From: Zelopaecilomyces penicillatus
Taxonomy: Eukaryota; Ascomycota; Sordariomycetes; Hypocreales; Pseudodiploosporaceae
Direction of reading: 5' to 3'
Length of the DNA stretch: 64,000 nt
NCBI GenBank assembly: GCA_005765155.1
Contig: VCCP01000001.1
Location: 1,736,001 to 1,800,000 of the forward strand
The notes beneath the pieces were generated by a model. It was not told the DNA's origin. It ran no database searches and was given only the letters and a program-made list of their open reading frames with translations. Shown here piece by piece: positions 10,220-21,572 of the stretch (its first letter is position 1; every line of letters starts with the position of its first letter). The translations under genes and the position numbers were made by a program.

Positions 10220-13200
10220 ATGCTCAACCGGTCCCAGGGACCTTTGAACACTTTCGGCTCTCGACCCACCCTTGCCAATACGCTTATTTCAACCAGCGTA
10301 CCACTCGCCACGGGACCGAAGCCGATTACCCGTTCAGAGACCGAAGACTCCACAACGAGTCGGTACTTCCCCTCAGGTGACTTGGCAACTGGGGAAATCA
10401 GGCAAGATGTTGTGATGGAGGGAACACAAGAGACGCTCCTCGAGATACAAGGAATAGTCAACTCAAGTACACTGTCCAATGTACTGTCCCCTCACTCTAT
10501 GGGACACACAGAAACCACATCCCCATCAATGAGAAAACGACGGCGACGGAGGAGGGATTGGTCACAGCCAAGATCACAAGGTTCAAGCCCGGTCACTCAT
10601 CGCCATCATAGCGTTGCTCTTCGCTCGGATCTCAGCTCCGAACGTGCATTTTCTTACTCCTCGGAGAGCCCGGATGTTCTAGCGTTTGGGAACAACCCAC
10701 CTGCTAATGTGCGTTCCGATATCATTCAGCAACAACCGAGGAAAAAACGCAACGGGTCACCTTTTCTCATCAACTCTAATGCACCTCCGGTTAAGCGGCC
10801 CAAGCCTCCAGCATCAAAGGAACCGATCGAGCTTTCAGAGGATGAGCTGCAGGTCGAGGCGTCAAACAGAACCTCTTCTGCTTCAAAACGAACAAATCCT
10901 TCTGGAATTTCTCAGAGCCCCGCGCGTTCTTGCAGGGGCGATATGAAGCACACAAACTTCAAGAATTTGCCTACCAAGAGTGAGGGCTTGGGTCTCCCTT
11001 TGGTTAGGGCAGTCTGTGACAAAGATACCTACACTTATAACAAGGACAATGACAACCAGATATCATTGTATCAGAGCCATGACAAGGAAGAACTAGAACC
11101 AAGGAACCAAAATGGGCAAATAGAACCCGGCATGAGTTGGCTCAAGATCGACCTGAAGCAAGTCAGGAAAATTCACCTAGCAACTAACTCACCTAACACC
11201 AAGGTCGTTATCTTACGGTCAAAGACGACACAGGCTGGGGCTAGGCTTGTGCTAGATTTTGATGATCCCAATAGTATCGAGATGTTGTCCAACATGCTGG
11301 GCTCCCATACCGCCCAGGACGAAATGTTACCGTACGTTAGCTGGGTTTGGGTTGCTGGTTCTTCAAAACTAACATTTTCACGTAGGGGATATCTAGAAAA
11401 GGTAATTAGCAAGGCATTCTCAGATGCTTCAAATTATAGCTCCTTGAGTGGGGCAACCGAGCAAGCTCTAGCTTGGGAGTCGGTTGAATATGAGCGAAGC
11501 CATGCATCTATACCAACTACCCTAACAGAAGTAAATGATAAGGAGGAACGGGCTAAAACGAAAAGCAAGTTAAAGGATAAACTATTACCATTAACAAGTG
11601 CTCAAGCTCTCCCCTCAAATACCACGTCCTTCATGGATCGTCGCGCTCCCGACACTCGACGTACCAGAAGATCGTCACCGGGCAGCAAAGTCGTTGAGAA
11701 GAGCCCAACTCGTTGGACCGATTCCAACCCAGGTTGGCGTGATGATTGGGAAAGATCACTAGTGTTTCCTGCCACCGGTAGGAACAGAACCACGGTAGAT
11801 CAGGGTGACATACCAAGGCTCAATGAAGGAGAGTTTCTGAACGATAATCTGATTAGCTTTTACCTACGGTTTCTCCAGTCTCGTCTGGAAGCAGAGCGTC
11901 CGGAGCTGCTTGAGAAAGTGTACATATTCAGCACCTTCTTTTTCGAAAAGCTGAAATCAACCAAAGGAAAAATCAACTATGAAGGAGTAAGAACCTGGAC
12001 TGCCAAGGTTGATTTACTTTCTTACGACTATATCGTTGTTCCTGTAAACGAACATGCACACTGGTACTTGGCGATTATTTGCAATGCGCCAAAAACAATT
12101 AGCTCTGGACGAGATGTTATTGGCGCAGCTAACACAGTTGACGAAGATGAATTGCTGGAGATATCAAGCGCTCTTACTCCCAAAACCCGTTCCGTAGAAA
12201 GGGGAATGTCTGAGGTCTGTCTTGAAGACACGGTAATGTCTCAGCACCAGGTTGAAGAAAATGAGGCACAGAAGAAGGCCTCGCACTCAATTCTCTCATC
12301 CCCAGCATTGGCCAAAAAAGCTTCAGGGCTTTCACCACAAAAGCCCAGCAGTTCGCAACCTAAGATCATCACCCTCGACTCACTCGGTTCTGCACATCCC
12401 CCAACCTGCAGGGCCCTCAAAGAGTATTTGATTCAAGAGGCCAAGGCAAAGAGAGGATTGGATCTGGCGGTCCTTCCGAGCGGGATGACTGCTAAAGGGA
12501 TACCCGAGCAAGACAATTTTTGCGATTGTGGAGTGTTTGTGTTGGGATATATGGAAGAATTTCTAAAGGATCCCGATGAGGCGGCTCGTAAGTTATTGCT
12601 GAAAGAAGCCTTAGACTGGGATATCCGACCATCTCAGTTGCGACACCGTATAAGATCTCTTTTATTCGATTTGCAGGTTGAGCAACAGGCACGGCTCTTG
12701 GATGAGAAATCTAAACGGAGGAACAAAAAAAAGGCGACAGAGCAATTGCACTCTCAGACCTCATCCTTGCCTGCAACACCACGGCAACCCTCCTCCCCAG
12801 CATTAAAGATGCCAGGGGCCTTTCCCACCACATCACCAATCGAGCGAACGAGAGCTGAACAAGCAATGTCATCATCATCAACGGTCGCTGGCAGCCTTAC
12901 TAAGGAAGCTAACAAGGAACACATTGCTACTAAAGTAGTGGATGAACCGCAAAAACTGCGTCCAGAGACGCATTGTGTTTCTGAGGAGCCTGTGCTCATC
13001 AGCTGCTTACCGGACTTGGATTCAATTGATGGACCGAGCACAGCCAATCGAAATTATTTCTCGGAGCCACCATCATCAATCAAAGGCCGTACAAAAACGT
13101 CCTCCGCTAGGCTGGTGGTGGAGCTGCATTCTCGTAAAGCTGCTATACACAACACGAGCAGGTCAAGGGCAGGTCAAGATGTTGTATTTGTAACAGAATT

Positions 13201-13411
13201 GCCAAATTCAGCTTCAGAGTGCCATTATGAGGATGAGATAGCCGAGAAAACCAGGCAGCTGTCTGAGGAAATTGATGGTGCTAGCCAGGATACAGTCAAG
13301 CCACCAATTCAGCAATCTGGTTTACGACCTCCCACATCGGAGACTATCTCGTCTTATTTTAGCTCAAGGGCTATTCCGTCTGTAGAAGCCGACGATATTG
13401 TGGATTCTTAG
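10220..13411 (+). CDS. ulp2: Ulp2-type SUMO-specific cysteine protease (C48 family)
   Basis: One open exon of 1064 codons (1063 residues). The protease domain runs from about residue 530 to 820: RLNEGEFLNDNLISFYLRFL, then NEHAHWYLAIIC with catalytic His614, TLDSLG with Asp720, IPEQDNFCDCGVF with oxyanion Gln764 and nucleophile Cys770. All four catalytic residues are present. About 105 residues separate His and Asp, an insertion typical of the Ulp2/SENP6-7 branch, which trims poly-SUMO chains in the nucleus, rather than of Ulp1. The N-terminal 500 residues and C-terminal 240 residues are Ser/Pro-rich and likely disordered, with basic KKR and KRRRR-type clusters fit for nuclear import. A stop lies just before the ATG, and the first exon may be preceded by others, so the exact N-terminus is unsure. 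It converges with rrp9. Confidence 0.9.
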   Translation: MLNRSQGPLNTFGSRPTLANTLISTSVPLATGPKPITRSETEDSTTSRYFPSGDLATGEIRQDVVMEGTQETLLEIQGIVNSSTLSNVLSPHSMGHTETTSPSMRKRRRRRRDWSQPRSQGSSPVTHRHHSVALRSDLSSERAFSYSSESPDVLAFGNNPPANVRSDIIQQQPRKKRNGSPFLINSNAPPVKRPKPPASKEPIELSEDELQVEASNRTSSASKRTNPSGISQSPARSCRGDMKHTNFKNLPTKSEGLGLPLVRAVCDKDTYTYNKDNDNQISLYQSHDKEELEPRNQNGQIEPGMSWLKIDLKQVRKIHLATNSPNTKVVILRSKTTQAGARLVLDFDDPNSIEMLSNMLGSHTAQDEMLPYVSWVWVAGSSKLTFSRRGYLEKVISKAFSDASNYSSLSGATEQALAWESVEYERSHASIPTTLTEVNDKEERAKTKSKLKDKLLPLTSAQALPSNTTSFMDRRAPDTRRTRRSSPGSKVVEKSPTRWTDSNPGWRDDWERSLVFPATGRNRTTVDQGDIPRLNEGEFLNDNLISFYLRFLQSRLEAERPELLEKVYIFSTFFFEKLKSTKGKINYEGVRTWTAKVDLLSYDYIVVPVNEHAHWYLAIICNAPKTISSGRDVIGAANTVDEDELLEISSALTPKTRSVERGMSEVCLEDTVMSQHQVEENEAQKKASHSILSSPALAKKASGLSPQKPSSSQPKIITLDSLGSAHPPTCRALKEYLIQEAKAKRGLDLAVLPSGMTAKGIPEQDNFCDCGVFVLGYMEEFLKDPDEAARKLLLKEALDWDIRPSQLRHRIRSLLFDLQVEQQARLLDEKSKRRNKKKATEQLHSQTSSLPATPRQPSSPALKMPGAFPTTSPIERTRAEQAMSSSSTVAGSLTKEANKEHIATKVVDEPQKLRPETHCVSEEPVLISCLPDLDSIDGPSTANRNYFSEPPSSIKGRTKTSSARLVVELHSRKAAIHNTSRSRAGQDVVFVTELPNSASECHYEDEIAEKTRQLSEEIDGASQDTVKPPIQQSGLRPPTSETISSYFSSRAIPSVEADDIVDS

Positions 13412-13996
13412 GGTGGTCCAAGATACGACGGCATAGATAGATCAGTCGACCTTGTGACACCCTGAGGCAACAGCATGTGTTGGAAGATCTACTGACTTGC
13501 AACAGATCATGGCAGTAATGTCAGTAATAAAAAATGCTCGATCAATCGTCTGTCCACCAATATGGATGGCGCAAGTCTTTTTTCTTCTTCTCTTCTTCAA
13601 TATTTCATCAGCATTCAAACAAGAAATCCCATTTATTAGAAGAGCAACTTCGGCGGCACATGGCGTGGGGTGGTGTTTTCTGCCTGACGTGGGCTTGATC
13701 TTCCTAAACCGGGTATCTTGTCTGAGAGATAGTAACATGGGGTTCTTTTGCGCAATCAGAGATGCATTTGCATGATTGTATGTATTGTTAGGTTTTCAGG
13801 CGTTCAGATTAGTCAACGGTAGCTACCGTTTTGGGGCATGAAGGATTCAAAACTGGAGGAAGCAATAAGTCTTGAAATTATAAGAGAATATGAACAAAAC
13901 ATGTCAAATGCAAACAATGGCTCGCCAGCTAAGAATAGGCACAGCGCCCCAATCGTCAAGGTTCTATTTTTCCATGGCCTTCCCAGATGACTATTT
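13412..13996. other. Convergent 3' flanks of ulp2 and rrp9
   Basis: About 585 bp between two converging genes. Short open frames on both strands show no recognisable product, and I annotate nothing here. Confidence 0.5.
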
Positions 13997-15787
13997 CTAC
14001 ATATCCACACTTTCGTCTTCATCTTCGCCATTGTCTGAATTTCCATCTTCAGATGAGTCCTCGACAGCGAACTTCCTCATCCTCGGTATCTCAAAGATCA
14101 CACCTCCATTTCGTACGCCGCTCTTAGAAGCAGCCCACCGACCTAGGCGGTGCTCTCTTGCCACTGCAGCAACAACACAAAGACCATCCTTGCCGCGGTC
14201 GCCACGCTCAAACACGGCAATGTCATTGATAACACCGGCTACGGGCCGAGGCTCTGAAGCTAGGTCATCTTTCATTGCAACATCGTTCGACTGGTCTTCT
14301 AAGCCATGGCCAGTGGGTGGCCCTCCGAGCACGGCAACAGGTTCAATCTTTCGCTTGTCCTCACTCAACCGCCACACTCGCACATGGCCATCCCAGCTCC
14401 CACTGAGAATGACGTCGGAATAGGGTATCGTCTTGAGAGCTGTGATCCAGCGGGGGAGTGGAGCAGGAATGGCACTCTGACTCGGGTTTATTTCTGCGGA
14501 GGCTTGATGGGGTTTCAAGGCTGGATCTAACCCGTGCGCGAGGGACTCGATGTAGACGGGTTTCTTCTTCTGTACACTCCAAAGAGCTATTGCCCCATTG
14601 TCGCTGCCCGTCACAAAGAGGTCATCGTCAATCATGGCAATCCGATCCATGCTGCCTTCGTGTAACAATGATCGTGGGTTGACACCCGGGTATGACTTCT
14701 TATCCACGGCACCGCCTCGAAATACTAATTGCGTCTCTTCGGCAACCTTCCACAATCGCGCCGTACGATCTCGGGCGCCGACACTGATACAGCGCTCTTG
14801 AGCAAGAGCGTCGATATCAAGAACCACGTCCTGATGGCCGAAAAGCGTTTCCACGTAAGCCATCTCATCTAAACTCCACACCTTGACCGTCCGGTCTTTT
14901 GAACATGAATATAACTGGTTGGTTCCACGGCGGAATGCCAGCCCTGTGACAGCATCTCGATGGTGAGTAAAAACCTTAAGGGGTTTGAGTGTAGTGGCAT
15001 CATAGATGATGAGCTTTCGATCTTGGCCGCCTGTCACAACATACTTCCCATCAGGAGATGCCGCGACGGCCAATATGGGGCCAACATGCCGTTGATAATT
15101 GGCATCCTTTGCTTTGCTCCTATCACCCTTAATCCATGTCTCCATTTCGGGCCTCTTCTTCGGAGGGGCAGGCGGCTTTTTGGGTTTTCGCTTCGTCGTC
15201 TGTGGGTACTGATTCTGAGGTAGATCCTGTGTCCTCCATTTGTGAAGGAACAAGTCCTTCGTTGTGGTATAGAAGTAAGGCGCGCAAGCGGAAATCGATG
15301 TTACCGTATTGGTGTTTGATCTGAAAATGGTTTGGGTTGCTTTGCCAAAGGCTAAATCGGATGCCAATTGACGATACACTCGTCCTTTTGTTTCGGCGAC
15401 GTCCTCTTGTAATCTTTCTGCGATCAGATCGCGATCGATATCTGCGGCGTCGAACCCGGCTTCGTCCACATGCTCTTTGATGTTCTCCAGATAGCGCTCC
15501 GCAAGACGAAGCCTTTTCTCCGCAGCTGTCTCCCCATCCTCGTCGGAACTGCTAGCATCTACATCTTCGCCTGCATTGGAAAGACCATCGAAGCTCTCGT
15601 CATCTTCGGAGTCGCTGCCAGAGATTGACTCGTCCCGCTCGACTCTTTTCTGGAAGGCTCCGTTGGTCGGTTTCGCACCCGTTTTTGTAGACGTTTTAAA
15701 GCCAGAAGCTCTTTTTTTAGGGGCCTCAGGAGCTTCTGTTCGCTTCCGCTTCTTGTGGGAGCCAGGGGCGGTGAAAAATGAGGACAT
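13997..15787 (-). CDS. rrp9: U3 snoRNP WD40 protein Rrp9 (U3-55K)
   Basis: An uninterrupted frame of 597 codons (596 residues). Rrp9 binds the U3 snoRNA B/C motif and acts in the nucleolus in early processing of 18S pre-rRNA. The N-terminus is basic then very acidic (SGSDSEDDESFDG), followed by the Rrp9 helical region AAEKRLRLAERYLENIKEHV and AERLQEDVAETKGRVYRQLA, which is family-specific. WD repeats begin near residue 240: HVGPILAVAASPDGKYVVTGGQDRK, HRDAVTGLAFRRGTNQLYSCSKDRT and GHQDVVLDIDAL are clear, with the last blade near RWITALKTIPYSDVILSGSWDG. It is about 100 residues longer than human U3-55K because of acidic and Lys/Pro inserts. The tail is acidic. It shares a 450-bp divergent promoter with the proteasome gene. 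Confidence 0.94.
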   Translation of the reverse strand: MSSFFTAPGSHKKRKRTEAPEAPKKRASGFKTSTKTGAKPTNGAFQKRVERDESISGSDSEDDESFDGLSNAGEDVDASSSDEDGETAAEKRLRLAERYLENIKEHVDEAGFDAADIDRDLIAERLQEDVAETKGRVYRQLASDLAFGKATQTIFRSNTNTVTSISACAPYFYTTTKDLFLHKWRTQDLPQNQYPQTTKRKPKKPPAPPKKRPEMETWIKGDRSKAKDANYQRHVGPILAVAASPDGKYVVTGGQDRKLIIYDATTLKPLKVFTHHRDAVTGLAFRRGTNQLYSCSKDRTVKVWSLDEMAYVETLFGHQDVVLDIDALAQERCISVGARDRTARLWKVAEETQLVFRGGAVDKKSYPGVNPRSLLHEGSMDRIAMIDDDLFVTGSDNGAIALWSVQKKKPVYIESLAHGLDPALKPHQASAEINPSQSAIPAPLPRWITALKTIPYSDVILSGSWDGHVRVWRLSEDKRKIEPVAVLGGPPTGHGLEDQSNDVAMKDDLASEPRPVAGVINDIAVFERGDRGKDGLCVVAAVAREHRLGRWAASKSGVRNGGVIFEIPRMRKFAVEDSSEDGNSDNGEDEDESVDM

Positions 15788-16236
15788 TGTAGCTCCTCCG
15801 GTGAAAACTGGCGACTGTCGTCCTGTCCCACCTCACTGTTGGAAATCTGATGCACATCCCCGAAGGAAAAAAAAAGTTTGGAGTGGATAGCCCGCTGCAA
15901 TTGAAAGACCCCACTTCGCGCCTGTCTGGCAAATAGCAGGCAGCGCCCGGGATATAGTGTCTCCGAGCAAAAGCGGTCACTCTAGGCACAAGCCAGCATG
16001 AACCAACATTGAGCAGGCTGGCTGGCTGACGCGCAGCGCTACAGCCTAACAGCGGCGGCAGTAATCAAGCACTGTCGCTTTTGGGGTCCCGCACCTGGAG
16101 CATACTAATCGTACCTTGTAGAGAAGAGAGCTCCGCCTGTTGCTGGCTGAATTCCGACGCCAGCAAGCTTCATTCATCATCCCACAATAGGTCGTGCCCA
16201 GAGCTTCTCGACCGCCACGCCGCTCAAACTGCCACA
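15788..16236. promoter_or_regulatory. Divergent promoter region of rrp9 (-) and proteasome beta-4 (+)
   Basis: A 449-bp gap between opposed start codons of two growth-related genes. I see no clear TATA box. A short poly-A stretch lies at 15867-15873 and GGCTGGCTGGCTG-like repeats near 16013-16027. Confidence 0.5.
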
Positions 16237-17073
16237 ATGTAGGTGTATTTCCATGACTGAACACTGCTATTGACAGACGCAATGCTAATGCTTTTTTCAG
16301 GGAGGTTCTCCTAGGGATTACGGGCAAGGACTTTACCCTCATCGCCGCCTCGAAGGCCGCCATGAGGGGTGCCACTATCCTCAAGGCTTCTGACGACAAG
16401 ACAAGAGTTCTGAACAAGCACACGCTGCTGGCATTTTCTGGAGAGGCTGGCGACACAGGTTAGCTTGTGAATATGCTGCAACGCTGGAGCTATTTCACTA
16501 ACATATGTTCCCGCAGTTCAATTCGCTGAATACATTCAACGAAACGCCCAACTCTACTCCATGCGCAATGAGACTGAGCTCTCGCCTTCAGGCCTAGCTC
16601 ACTTCGTCCGTGGAGAGCTTGCTACGAGTCTACGTTCCCGAAAGCCTTACAACGTGAACCTCTTGATGGGAGGTGTCGACCCCATCACCGGCAAGCCATC
16701 ACTGTATTGGCTGGACTATCTAGCGTCGCTAGCAGAGCTACCCTATGCAGCTCATGGATACGCACAGTAAGTTTTCCCATTGTAGATTTTTCTGTGGCAT
16801 GTCATTTTTGCTTGGTAGCTGTGGAACGCGAAAGACCCAGATGAAATGCTAATGAAACACGCTCTCGATAGATACTACTGCTTGTCTCTTCTAGATAAGC
16901 ACCACCATCCCGATATCACGTTAGGGCAGGGCATCAAGTTGATGACGATGTGCGTAGATGAGTTGAAACGGCGATTACCGGTTGACTTCAAGGGCATGGT
17001 GGTTAAGGCGATCAAGGCGGACGGTATTATCGACATTGAGTTTGATGATGACCGCATCGTAAAGAGTGCTTAG
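16237..17073 (+). CDS. pre1: 20S proteasome subunit beta-4 (Pre1/PSMB2), four exons, start codon split by intron
   Basis: Exons: 16237-16238, 16301-16458, 16517-16766, 16872-17073 (612 nt, 203 residues). The protein begins MEVLLGITGKDFTLIAASKA and continues RGATILKASDDKTRVLNKHTL, EAGDTVQFAEYIQ, LLMGGVDP, YLASLAELPYAAHGYAQYY and DLKRRLPVDF-like sequence, unmistakably the beta-4 subunit. It is one of the noncatalytic beta subunits: it has no propeptide and no N-terminal threonine nucleophile, as expected. The only way to reach the conserved N-terminus is to splice AT (16237-16238) to G (16301) across a 62-nt intron with donor GTAGGT, branch-like GCTAATG and acceptor TTTTTTCAG. Unspliced, the ATG is followed at once by TAG. 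No other ATG before exon 2 is in frame. Confidence 0.94.
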
Positions 17074-19450
17074 TTTCTGTGCTATAGATAGCTGGGACAG
17101 AAATGACATGTATCAACACGGTTACTTGAGATGATAAGAACAGAGTCAGGGGGTTGTTAGCTGTAACGACCGAAATGGTCGATTGATCCTGGTTTGCTGT
17201 TGTTCACATGGCCCACAGCCACTAACCGCTGGTGGCTATGCGATGGCATATGCAAACGGGCACAATGTCCAGGGGAAGCGACATGCCCTACCTTACTATG
17301 CAGATGTCATTAAAGCGACTCTAGATGCTAGTGCCTACTAATGATCTTCCACCGACTGCTCTTGGCGGTTATGAATCTATTCCAACTGTTGCTAATAGAG
17401 AAAAAATGCATATTGTCTTCTTACGCATTGATACCGATGGGGCATGTTTGAGTTTGGCAGCATACACGCTATTGCACTCCGATCCTGTGCCAAATCACGC
17501 ATCGGGTTATAGTAGAGACTAAATACGCCTCTCATACTTCTAGTAGAGTTGAGTCATGGCAGAATGCTTAATTTATTTACCGAACTATGTCGCTCTTGTT
17601 TGGACTTTGGGCGTCCAATCTATTGCCACAGTTTGCCATAAAAGTAGCATTTGTTCCTGTTAACCGACATCGACTTCACACTTGTTTGGGCTCTCTTGCT
17701 CAGGAAAGTACTTGGCAAACAAGACAATTTATATCCTTGATTGAGGTAGGTAAGTATATATAGTACCTTACTTACCTTACATATGGTAAGCACAAGCAAT
17801 AAGTTCCCTCTTATCTGAGTGTGATATTGGTAGAAATGAGGCGACCACAAGACAGCGTGGCTGCGTCTTTGCGATGACAGGTAGACTGCGTGCATACCAC
17901 GAATTGCCCTTTAGTACTTACCGTGCTGGATAGAAAACACGTTTTAACTTAGTACTTAGTAGGTAGGCAAGGAGCTAATCTTTTATATTAAAGCCATGGA
18001 AAAATAGAGGATACTTTGGTTGGGAGGTAGGCATCCAAAGTTCTGCTGTACTACAGGTACCTTGTTCGGCATGGGCGAAATAAACGCCATGTTGCGTATT
18101 TCATTAGCTGTTTTGGGTCTGGCACTGCAGTGCCTCATCCGCAGTGAAAGGTCAGCATCCAATACAAACTCGATCAGAGCACCTAGCATCAAATGGTGGT
18201 GTCCGGAGGAAAGGCTACCTGAAAACTGTACTGTCAAGTCATGAGCAAACTGGGTGAGAAAATTCACTAGAATAAGGAGAAGATGTTTTTCTTCACACAG
18301 AGATGGAAAAGTGAGGCTCGCCCTCTCCGTTGGTATTCTTGGAGCATGTATGCGGGTGTGCCGGCATCGCGGATGTGCGAAAGTGCGCCTCACCGCTGGA
18401 AAGTGTTTGGCTACTCTGACGATTCACATTTCCCTTGCCCGGTGCTTACAGACCGTAGCAGCAATTAACGCTGTTGATATTTTCTGCTTGATGCTGTCTG
18501 TTTTCTTTTCTCAATTGGGGGTGGGGGGTTGGATATTGGATTTCATGTGATGGATAGACTGTTTTTCTGCAACCAGTGGCGAGGGAAAGGTACGAAACCT
18601 CCTGAGTGAAGCACATCTAGAGGCTTCTCCAGGAAATGGTGGTGTGCCAGGTCTGAAATCCGCACGCCATACAGCAAGTATAAGCACTTGGTACTGGATA
18701 TATGTGATATCGATAGTGCCTGACAGTACAAAACATGTAGGGAGGAAGAAGTACTGGGGTACCTACCAGGTACTGGCCTACAGTACCTGTTAGGCAACGT
18801 CACAAGCAACCCCTGTGTCACACTGGACTAGTACGTAGTGGTGCACACAGTACTATCAAGGTACCACTTTGGCTACTGCACCAAGTGACGGCTCCGACCT
18901 GCGCCGCATTCTCGTTAAGCGGCTACTTTACAGGTACACCGCCTCTGTTCCCCCCCCCCAAAAAATTGACCCTCCCTCGGGCACTAACCTCGTTCTGGCC
19001 CAGTCTTGGAACCAATTTTTTTCTCGCCTTCGCCCTCTAGGCCTCTACCGTCCCTTTTCCTTCTCCCTCCCACAACTCAAACCCTCCTCATCTTCACAAA
19101 CCTCCATCCCCTCCTCATCCTCGTACCTCCCTCAAGACAATTCCGTCTTTCCTTGGTCTTTCCTTTGAAGATTCTGCGTGTTCTTCGACGGAAAGTGCAA
19201 GCACCGTCTTACCCGTGCACTAAAATTTAATTCTTGGGAAAATTTGGGAGCCGTGGCCTTCCATTTCTTTCTCTTTTGTGTTTCCTGTTGCTTGTTGAGC
19301 GGACAGGTTTCCTTACTCTCACTCTCTTTCATTTCTCGAGGGTGAAACACGATCGGCATTCGTCGATAACAATCTTCGCGTCTCACGATCTTGTCTTCAT
19401 TTCGACGTCAAAGCAAAGATCTCTTTACCCCGAAATCGATACTATCCAAC
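17074..19450. other. Intergenic region and long 5' leader of ded1
   Basis: About 2.4 kb with no convincing gene. It holds the proteasome 3' flank, a TACC/GGTA-rich stretch near 17742-17792 and again near 18757-18790, and from about 18950 a C/T-rich segment (including a run of C at 18950-18959) leading to ded1, typical of promoters and leaders of strongly expressed fungal genes. The largest minus-strand frame (17983-18393) has no recognisable features. Confidence 0.5.
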
Positions 19451-21572
19451 ATGGCGGACCAACTGAACATGGGCGCTCTTAATCTGGGCCACGATGGGCC
19501 CGGTGGAATCCAAGCTCGATCATACATTCCTCCTCATATGAGAGGTCGCCAGAACCCTGGTCCTCCCCCTCCTGTGAATGGCGCCGGGCCTCAGAACGGC
19601 ATGAATGGTGGTCCCCCCCCTCAAGCTGCTGTGAATGGCATCGGCAATAGTGCATGGGCTAGGTAAGTTATCGACTCTTGACAAGACCTACTATAAGTTT
19701 TGATGAAACTAACGGTTTCAACTTAGCCAGCAACAGGATCCTATGAACGCCCCACGTCAAGGTGGCGGCAACTGGAATGGCGACGCTCCTGCTCCTGCCC
19801 CTGCTCCTGCTTTTCAAGGCAACCGTCGTGGAGGCTGGAGCGGCGGCGGCGGTGGCCGTGGTGGCTCCTCTGGAGGATACGATGGTCACGGCGGCGGTAA
19901 CAGCGTTTCTCGTGGATCTGGTGATGGGCGGTGGCAAGATGGCAAGCACATTCCTGGCCCGGCTAACCCCCGTGTCGAGGGTGAGCTTTTTGGCACCCCC
20001 GATGATCCCTCTAAGCAGCACACCGGTATCAACTTCGAAAAATACGACGACATTCCTGTTGAGGCATCCGGTCAAGATGTCCCTGAGGCTGTTCATCAGT
20101 TCACGACCCCTCCTCTGGATGAGCACTTGTGCCGCAACATCGAATTGGCTCGTTACAAGGTTCCTACGCCCGTTCAGAAATACTCAATCCCCATTGTCAT
20201 GGGTGGTAGAGATCTCATGGCTTGTGCCCAAACTGGTTCCGGAAAGACTGGAGGCTTTCTCTTCCCCATTCTGTCCCAAGCTTTCATCAACGGCCCTTCT
20301 GCTGTCCCGGCCAACGCTGCTGGTCAGTTTGGTCGTCAGCGCAAAGCTTATCCTACCTCGTTGATTCTCGCACCCACACGAGAACTGGTCTCTCAAATCT
20401 ATGATGAATCCAGGAAATTCGCTTACCGATCATGGGTTCGCCCCTGCGTTGTCTACGGTGGCGCTGACATTGGTTCCCAGCTCCGCCAAATCGAGCGAGG
20501 CTGTGATCTTCTTGTTGCGACCCCGGGTCGATTGGTAGATCTCATAGAGCGAGGTCGCATCTCCCTTTGCAATATTAAGTATCTTGTCCTCGATGAGGCT
20601 GATCGCATGCTTGACATGGGTTTTGAACCTCAGATTCGCCGTATCGTTGAGGGTGAGGATATGCCTCAAGTTAACGACCGTCAAACACTCATGTTTTCCG
20701 CCACTTTCCCACGCGACATTCAAATGCTCGCTCGTGATTTCTTGAAGGATTACGTCTTCCTCTCTGTTGGACGTGTCGGTTCTACCTCCGAGAACATTAC
20801 TCAAAAGGTTGAGTTTGTTGAGGACATTGACAAGCGCTCTGTCTTGCTCGACATTCTGCATAGTCATGCTGGTGGCTTGACCCTCATCTTCGTTGAGACT
20901 AAGCGCATGGCTGACTCCCTTTCGGACTTCCTCATTAATCAAAGCTTCCCCGCGACTTCTATCCACGGAGACAGAACCCAACGTGAGCGAGAACGTGCTT
21001 TGGAATTTTTCCGCAATGGAAGATGTCCCATCCTGGTTGCTACTGCTGTTGCTGCTCGTGGTCTTGACATTCCTAATGTCACTCATGTCATCAATTATGA
21101 TCTTCCTACTGATATTGATGATTACGTTCACCGTATTGGTCGAACTGGTCGTGCTGGTAACACTGGTATCGCAACTGCCTTTTTCAATCGAGGCAACCGG
21201 GGTGTTGTTCGCGAGCTCATGGACCTTCTCAAGGAGGCCAACCAAGAGGTCCCTCCCTTCCTCGAGGCAATTGCGCGCGAGTCATCCTTTGGCGGTGGTG
21301 GCCGTGGCGGTCGCACTCGTGGTGGTGGCGGCGGTAGCGGTCGTGGTGCTGCCAACCGAGACTTCCGTAAATTTGGCGGAGGCGGCGGCGGTGGTGGTGG
21401 TTTCGGCGGTGGATTTGGCGGTCCTCAACAAGGCGCCAGCTACGGCGGAGGCGGCTTCAGCAGTCAACCTCAGGGTGGCTATGGCGGCGGCGGCGGCGGC
21501 GGCTACGGAGGTGGTGGTGGTGGTGGCAGCTACGGCAACCCTGGCGGCCCCGGAGGTCAGTCGTGGTGGTAG
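19451..21572 (+). CDS. ded1: ATP-dependent RNA helicase Ded1 (DEAD-box, DDX3 family), two exons
   Basis: Exons 19451-19662 and 19727-21572 give 685 residues. Ded1 unwinds mRNA leaders during translation initiation in the cytoplasm. The N-terminus holds ARSYIPPHMRG, conserved in Ded1/DDX3, then an Asn/Gly/Pro-rich tail. Helicase motifs in order: Q motif PTPVQKYSIP, motif I AQTGSGKT (residues 238-245), Ia PTRELVSQIYDE, GG, Ib TPGRL, II DEAD at 360-363, III SAT, IV LIFVETKRMAD, V ATAVAARGLDIPNV, VI YVHRIGRTGRAG. The C-terminus is an RGG/Gly-rich low-complexity region ending GGQSWW, close to the usual Ded1 end. Codons are strongly biased to C and T endings, unlike the transcription-factor genes nearby, which fits high expression. 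The start follows a C/T-rich leader. Confidence 0.97.

Noticed and set aside
17983..18393. 136-residue minus-strand frame between the proteasome gene and ded1
   Set aside because: No recognisable motif, crossed by competing plus-strand frames, and in a typical intergenic setting.
20430..21245. 271-residue minus-strand frame across ded1, and other antisense frames over the Gly-rich tail
   Set aside because: It is a shadow of the strongly biased ded1 codons; Ser/Asn/Thr-rich antisense translation is expected there.
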